From a virus: DNA of 51,355 bases. The translations under genes were made by a program, and so were the position numbers. Positions within the stretch are counted from its first letter, which is position 1. Every line of letters starts with the position of its first letter. The stretch is from positions 1 through 51,355 of IMG/VR virus record IMGVR_UViG_3300024343_001092; one strand, written 5' to 3'. Below are positions 46,871-51,355 of the stretch, in pieces. The notes under the pieces are model-generated. The model was not told the DNA's origin, did not search any database, and was given only the letters and a program-made list of their open reading frames with translations.

Positions 46871-48163
46871 ATGATTAACCTAAGTGATTCAGAGATTCTT
46901 CAAAAAGGTCTCGTAGGAGTAGAATTCGAATTCTATGCAAATGTAAGTCTAGAAGAAACAACTAAGCAATTAGCTGAGGTTCTAGGCAAGAAGATTAGAA
47001 TCGAGAAGAAACATCATAGTGAATTTGCTCCAAATCAAAAGGAGTTTAAGATAGAACCTGATATGAGTGGAGGCGCCGGACTAATGGAATTAGTTACTGG
47101 CGCCTTGCCTTATTCAGAGGCTAGAATGATTATAATTAAAGTATGTGATTGGATTAATAAAAATGGTTATACTTCTGACCGTTCATCGATCCATCTTAAC
47201 TTAAGTTTTGATCCTAAATTAACTGGAAACAAATACCAAATTTCCAGAATGAGTCCTCTTAAATTTATTTTAGATTTTAAGGAGGAGCAGGTTTGGAAAG
47301 CTTTTCCAATGAGAAAAGATTCAGCGTACGCAAAGTCAATTAAATTTATTTTGCCTAGAACTGAAACATATATCTACGACGGAAACCATATTAATCAAAC
47401 TAATTTTATATTCCCTCAATCAAAGTATTACGGTGTAAACTTTGAAAAATTACCAAAGAATTATTTAGAGTTTAGATATTTAGGAGGAGAAGATTGGCAT
47501 AAAAAACAATCAAAAATCTTAAATTTATTAGATTCATTCCTATTACAATTATGGAACACTTCGACAAGCGAAGGATTCTCTAGTAATAATAAACTTGAAC
47601 TAAAAAGAATCTTAACGAACAATAAAAAAATTATCAACTCTAGACTTGATTGGAGAAACATCAATAAAGGCTGGAAAGATATTACTTTACAGATCGATTT
47701 AAATGACGATCCGAATATTATTGACATCTACTGGCCTCAAATTAAAGACCGTGTTGTCCACTTGTTCACCAATGGCCAATTAGATAAGGGACATATTAAC
47801 TATGATTCCGATACTGGAAGAATCCAGGTTGAAGGCGGTAACCTACCCTATTGTTTCGATATTATGAACTACGAGTTTATAAAATGTAATATAATGGGAG
47901 AACTTACACAATGCGACATATTCCAGTCAGATGTAAAATCAGCAAATTTATTATCATGTAATTTATATCAAGGAACTCAAGTAAACGGTTCTAAAATAGG
48001 TTCATGCTATGTTAACAAAAGCTGTGTTTCAACAAACTGTTACGTTCATGGAATCGATGGAGTATACAGTGGTAGAATGAATAATGGAATCTTTAGAGAA
48101 GGAAAGTATACTAAAGAAGCTATTTTTAAAGATACTGAAATTATTGATTCAACAAAAATATAA
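46871..48163 (+). CDS. Amidoligase-like protein with beta-helix C-terminus
   Basis: The N-terminal 210 residues of this 430-residue protein have the layout of the putative amidoligase family (glutamine-synthetase-like fold): GVEFEF (Glu18, Glu20), KIEPDMSGGAGLMELVTGAL (Asp64, Glu73), SSIHLNLSF (His108) and LEFRYLGGEDW. Such enzymes are predicted to join carboxylate and amine groups. Residues about 335-430 repeat short Cys/Asn strands (FIKCNIMGELTQCDIFQSDV, SANLLSCNLYQG), suggesting a pentapeptide-like beta-helix. Its presence among baseplate genes raises the possibility that it is a virion enzyme. An ATP-grasp gene lies at 22877. Confidence 0.65.
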   Translation: MINLSDSEILQKGLVGVEFEFYANVSLEETTKQLAEVLGKKIRIEKKHHSEFAPNQKEFKIEPDMSGGAGLMELVTGALPYSEARMIIIKVCDWINKNGYTSDRSSIHLNLSFDPKLTGNKYQISRMSPLKFILDFKEEQVWKAFPMRKDSAYAKSIKFILPRTETYIYDGNHINQTNFIFPQSKYYGVNFEKLPKNYLEFRYLGGEDWHKKQSKILNLLDSFLLQLWNTSTSEGFSSNNKLELKRILTNNKKIINSRLDWRNINKGWKDITLQIDLNDDPNIIDIYWPQIKDRVVHLFTNGQLDKGHINYDSDTGRIQVEGGNLPYCFDIMNYEFIKCNIMGELTQCDIFQSDVKSANLLSCNLYQGTQVNGSKIGSCYVNKSCVSTNCYVHGIDGVYSGRMNNGIFREGKYTKEAIFKDTEIIDSTKI

Positions 48164-48171
48164 TTTAAAAG

Positions 48172-49005
48172 ATGAGTGATATTTATCAAGGTACCGATTC
48201 AGGACTTACTACACCACCTTCATGGTCAAGTACATGTTATACTAATTTTATCAATCTGTTAGCAGACGATATTAGTGGGTCTTGTATGATTCCAATGAAC
48301 TTACCGAGAAAAGAAGTTCAAAATATAGTGGAAAGAGCCAAGAAATGGTTTTATAAGAATTACGAATATTCTGTGAGAACGACTTTCATAGGAATTCCAG
48401 TTTCTGTATTTCAAACCCCATACTTTAAAAGAACAAGAAGTATTACCCTTCCAAAAGAAGATATAACATCTGGTGGTGGAGAGATATTTTCAGTTTATGG
48501 AGTATATCCTACTGGATCTAGATTCGGAGCTGGTACTTCAGTAACATTTACAACTGGAGATTTTGCTATGGAAAAAATGTTATATGGTGGTTTATATGGA
48601 GGTAGTGGAACGGTTTCTGGTGCTGAGAACCTACAATATTATGTAATTAATGAAAGTTACTTCGATTTAACTAGAAGCATTCTAGACAATCCAACTGGAT
48701 TTCATTATAGTCAATTAACACACGAACTTAGATTCACTGGCGAAGTTCCTATAAAAGATACTATTATCGAATGCTACGAAACAGTGCCACAATGTGCATT
48801 GTTTGACGATGAGGCATTCTTTAGATACTGTGCAGCTAAGATTAAAATCTCATTAGGAAGCAAAATGGGAATCTTTAATTTTAATCTTCCAGGAAATATT
48901 CAAATAAACGCAGACGCAATTCAATCTTTAGGAGAATCAGAATTAGAAGCAGTAATTGAAGAAATCAAAGGCGACGAAGGAGTTGACTGGATGATGCACT
49001 CATAA
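48172..49005 (+). CDS. Virion structural protein (baseplate/neck region)
   Basis: The 277-residue protein has an N-terminal helical part (NIVERAKKWFYKNYEYSVRT), a glycine-rich loop (LYGGLYGGSGTVSGAEN), and a helical-acidic C-terminus (SLGESELEAVIEEIKGDEGV). The order next to gp25 suggests a wedge or connector subunit. Family not recognised. Confidence 0.6.
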   Translation: MSDIYQGTDSGLTTPPSWSSTCYTNFINLLADDISGSCMIPMNLPRKEVQNIVERAKKWFYKNYEYSVRTTFIGIPVSVFQTPYFKRTRSITLPKEDITSGGGEIFSVYGVYPTGSRFGAGTSVTFTTGDFAMEKMLYGGLYGGSGTVSGAENLQYYVINESYFDLTRSILDNPTGFHYSQLTHELRFTGEVPIKDTIIECYETVPQCALFDDEAFFRYCAAKIKISLGSKMGIFNFNLPGNIQINADAIQSLGESELEAVIEEIKGDEGVDWMMHS

Positions 49006-49023
49006 AAACACGATAAATACTAA

Positions 49024-49383
49024 ATGGAATTGTATATTAAGACTAACGGAGACCCAAACTATGACCCAACAAAATTGCAGTCTGATAGCAGAATTGCGAC
49101 TCTGTTGGCTCAAATTGACGTTATTCTTTTTACAAGAAGAGGAGAAGTATTAGGAGAACCTGGACTTGGATGTAATCTTGAAGATTTAGTTTACGGTCTT
49201 AGTTATAATGACATTCAAATAAAAAACGAAATCGAAGAACAACTAGGACGTTATGTGCCACTAGCGAGGATAATGAATGTAACAGTTGATGTTGAATTTG
49301 ATACATCCTCGAACGATAGAGATGCGATATTCATTAATATTAATATTGATGGTGGCAGAGAAACAGTTCAAGTTGCAATATAA
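49024..49383 (+). CDS. gp25-like baseplate wedge protein
   Basis: The 119-residue protein matches the GPW/gp25 family: IATLLAQIDVILFTRRGEVL, GEPGLGCNLEDLVYGL, a helical section (QIKNEIEEQLGRYVPLARI) and closing strands. gp25-type proteins sit in the inner baseplate, where they trigger sheath contraction. It stands before the gp6/J-like gene, as in many contractile-tailed phages. A weak ATAAATA box lies only a few bases upstream. Confidence 0.88.
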   Translation: MELYIKTNGDPNYDPTKLQSDSRIATLLAQIDVILFTRRGEVLGEPGLGCNLEDLVYGLSYNDIQIKNEIEEQLGRYVPLARIMNVTVDVEFDTSSNDRDAIFININIDGGRETVQVAI

Positions 49384-49395
49384 ACATAGTATAAG

Positions 49396-51216
49396 ATGAC
49401 AAATTTAACCTTTTTACAAAAAACCAGAATCCAAGCTAGCGAATTACTAGTCGATACTAAAACCTATATGGGTAGACTCTACTCAAGATTAGGTGAAGTA
49501 TTTACGCCGGCTTCTCCGTTTTTTCAAATCATAACCGTATTGACGGAATTATCAGAATTGATATTCTTCTACATTGAAGACTCTACGGTTGAACAAAATA
49601 TCATAACCGCGCAACAGCCAGAATCTATTTATGGTCTTGCTAGATTAACGGGACATGATGCATTTAGAGGTTCTTCAGCAATTGGAGAAATTCGCATTAG
49701 ATTAAATACTTCAGCAAATTCTGAAATTGCAGGAGATGCCATTAATATTTCAGCAAATTCGGTTATTAAAGCAAACGGAAACGGATTAGAATATATTTTA
49801 AGAACAAATAACGATCAATTTAGAATTGAGAAATCTAATTTTAATTATATTAGGATTCCAATTATACAAGGTTCACACGAATCTCAAACATTAACAGCTA
49901 CCGGAGGGGCTCTACAATCTTTTAATATTAATACTAAGGGTTACACAGACCATTACGCTACAAGAGTATCGGTTAATGGTGAATTATGGACAAGACACGA
50001 AACTTTATATGATATGATGCCAACCACCAAAGGTTACCTTATAAAAACAGGTATTAGTGGAGGTTTAGATTTGTATTTTGGAAATGGTAGTTTTGGAATG
50101 ATGCCATCTTCAGGAGCTTCAATAATAATAGAATATATCGTGCATGGTGGAGAAGCAGGAAATCTCATTGACGCAAAAGACCTTACTTTTAAATTTCAAT
50201 CAGAAGGAACAGATTCAACTGGTCAGACATATGACCTAAATAAAATATTAGAGCTTGAATGCAGTTTAGCGCCTAAAATGGGAGCTTACCCAGAAACTAT
50301 CAAGACAACTAAATTAATTGCACCACTCGCTAGTAAATCTTTTGTGTTGGCTCACCCTGACAATTATGAATATTTCCTATCAAGATACGGTTTATTTTCA
50401 TACCTTGATGCCTATAATACAACTGATGATGGTTATTTAGATGATGACAATATTATTTACTTATTTATGCTGCCAAATACTAAAAAGAAATTAACAAAAA
50501 ATAAAGATTATTTTAGTCTAGATATTAATGAGTTCTTCTTTTCTTCAGATGAGAAGAATGGAATACTTGGTTTGCTAGAAAATTCTGGCCAGCAGATGGT
50601 TACAACGGAAGTTCAAATCGTGGAGCCAATTGCTAAGTATTATAGAATGGATATTAAGATCAGATATTTCGAAGGATATTCAAAAACAAATATTTTTACC
50701 GAGATTAGAGCAAAAGTTTCTGATTATCTAATGAATATTACAAGAAGAGATCGTTTACCAAAATCAGATTTGATTGCGATTATTGAAGGCGTTGATGGAG
50801 TCGATTCAGTAAATATTAGATTCGTTTCGGAAACTGAAGAAACCGCTAGAAAAAATGGATATTACACATCAACAACTACAACAGTAACTCCTTCTACTCC
50901 GACTTTAGAAACTATTGGAAATGGAAAACAGAAATTTGTATTCTTTAAAAGAACTACAACGACTGCAAATGTTAATTTTGCTCCAGGAGCTCCGCTTCCT
51001 GAATCAGTAATAGGATTAGATTCTTTTGGAGATATTATTCTTGGCAAACAAGAAGTTGCAATGTTTAGAGGTGGTTGGAAAGATCAAACTGGAATCGTGG
51101 TACCGGATGATGCAAGAACTGGAGAAATGGCGGCACTATCAGTTTATTTTGATGAACCGCCGGTTCAGAACACAATATACTCTACGATACAAACTCAAAA
51201 TAGAAAATCAATGTAA
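49396..51216 (+). CDS. gp6/BaseplateJ-like wedge protein
   Basis: The 606-residue protein has the gp6/J-type layout: helical N-terminus (ELIFFYIEDSTVEQNIITAQ), a beta middle with DLYFGNGSFGMMPSSGASII and IEYIVHGGEAGNL, then a helix-strand C-terminus with YRMDIKIRYFEGYSKTNIFT and SDYLMNITRRDRLPKSDLIA. gp6 forms the ring of the baseplate, and its neighbour here is gp25 as expected. It joins the next gene by TAATG. Confidence 0.85.
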   Translation: MTNLTFLQKTRIQASELLVDTKTYMGRLYSRLGEVFTPASPFFQIITVLTELSELIFFYIEDSTVEQNIITAQQPESIYGLARLTGHDAFRGSSAIGEIRIRLNTSANSEIAGDAINISANSVIKANGNGLEYILRTNNDQFRIEKSNFNYIRIPIIQGSHESQTLTATGGALQSFNINTKGYTDHYATRVSVNGELWTRHETLYDMMPTTKGYLIKTGISGGLDLYFGNGSFGMMPSSGASIIIEYIVHGGEAGNLIDAKDLTFKFQSEGTDSTGQTYDLNKILELECSLAPKMGAYPETIKTTKLIAPLASKSFVLAHPDNYEYFLSRYGLFSYLDAYNTTDDGYLDDDNIIYLFMLPNTKKKLTKNKDYFSLDINEFFFSSDEKNGILGLLENSGQQMVTTEVQIVEPIAKYYRMDIKIRYFEGYSKTNIFTEIRAKVSDYLMNITRRDRLPKSDLIAIIEGVDGVDSVNIRFVSETEETARKNGYYTSTTTTVTPSTPTLETIGNGKQKFVFFKRTTTTANVNFAPGAPLPESVIGLDSFGDIILGKQEVAMFRGGWKDQTGIVVPDDARTGEMAALSVYFDEPPVQNTIYSTIQTQNRKSM

Positions 51217-51355
51217 TGGCTAAAGAACAAATAAATTTATTTGACGGTTTATTTTCAGCAGGTTATGAAAGTATTTATGACTTTCAAGTTCAAACCGCTG
51301 ATAATAGAAAAAACCTAGGCCATGACTTTAGAACAAGCATACTTACAAAATCGCT
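51216..51355 (+). CDS. Start of next baseplate gene (cut by window end)
   Basis: The first 46 codons (MAKEQINLFDGLFSAGYESI...) are visible, and the frame is open to the window edge. It overlaps the gp6-like stop by one base. By position it could be a gp7-like wedge protein, but too little is present to judge. Confidence 0.6.
   Translation, partial: MAKEQINLFDGLFSAGYESIYDFQVQTADNRKNLGHDFRTSILTKS

Overview
The window is one strand of a large AT-rich phage genome. Every supported gene is on the + strand, genes are tightly packed, and many join by a TAATG or ATGA stop/start overlap. The baseplate genes (gp53-, gp27-, gp5-, gp25- and gp6-like) point to a T4-like contractile-tailed virus. A Bacteroidetes host is suggested by four things: A-rich leaders with no Shine-Dalgarno sequence, a ribosomal protein bS21 of the Bacteroidetes type, a bS1 homologue closest in wording to Bacteroidetes bS1, and a Bacteroidetes-style Ig-like domain in a baseplate protein. 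These calls come from reading motifs; no database search was run.

Layout. Bases 1-711 hold no convincing gene and differ in composition from the rest. Bases 712-7026 encode a KTSC protein, a LOG-family enzyme, a ClpC-type unfoldase, a thymidylate-synthase-fold enzyme with a dCMP-type specificity residue, a ClpP peptidase and small unknowns. Bases 7079-23821 form an adhesion and fibre-modification region. It holds two SxDSLET-repeat fibres, a 1322-residue collagen-like fibre with an S74 chaperone, an adhesin ending in a Hint/intein-like domain, four glycosyltransferase genes, two 2OG-oxygenase-like genes, a methyltransferase-like gene and an ATP-grasp enzyme. Bases 23822-32426 are mostly small regulatory or nucleic-acid genes: DEDDy exonuclease, DnaJ, bS21, PhoH, RNase HII and UvsE. 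Several are preceded by a repeated terminator-plus-promoter module. Bases 32514-37561 hold two candidate internal head proteins, dCMP deaminase, small unknowns and a glycosyltransferase. Bases 37635-51355 are the baseplate operon, interrupted by a four-domain S1 protein and an amidoligase-like protein.

How the parts may work together. The ATP-grasp protein and the two proteins at 32743 and 33238 begin with a sequence much like the T4 capsid-targeting propeptide, which suggests they are packaged in the head and delivered to the host. The GPT-rich collagen-like fibre sits among hydroxylase-like and glycosyltransferase genes, so a post-translational fibre-decoration pathway is a reasonable hypothesis. 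Homologues of both bS21 and bS1 suggest manipulation of the host's non-Shine-Dalgarno initiation. A ClpC/ClpP pair and four small proteins sharing a C-terminal EEYEKC motif suggest a phage proteolysis module. The thymidylate-synthase-fold enzyme plus dCMP deaminase suggest pyrimidine remodelling and perhaps modified cytosine.

Two promoter classes can be read. One is TGTTTATATTTACAT, placed before small genes. The other is AATATATA(A/G) or ATAAATAT, usually 18-45 bases before structural and fibre genes, resembling the T4 late promoter TATAAATA.
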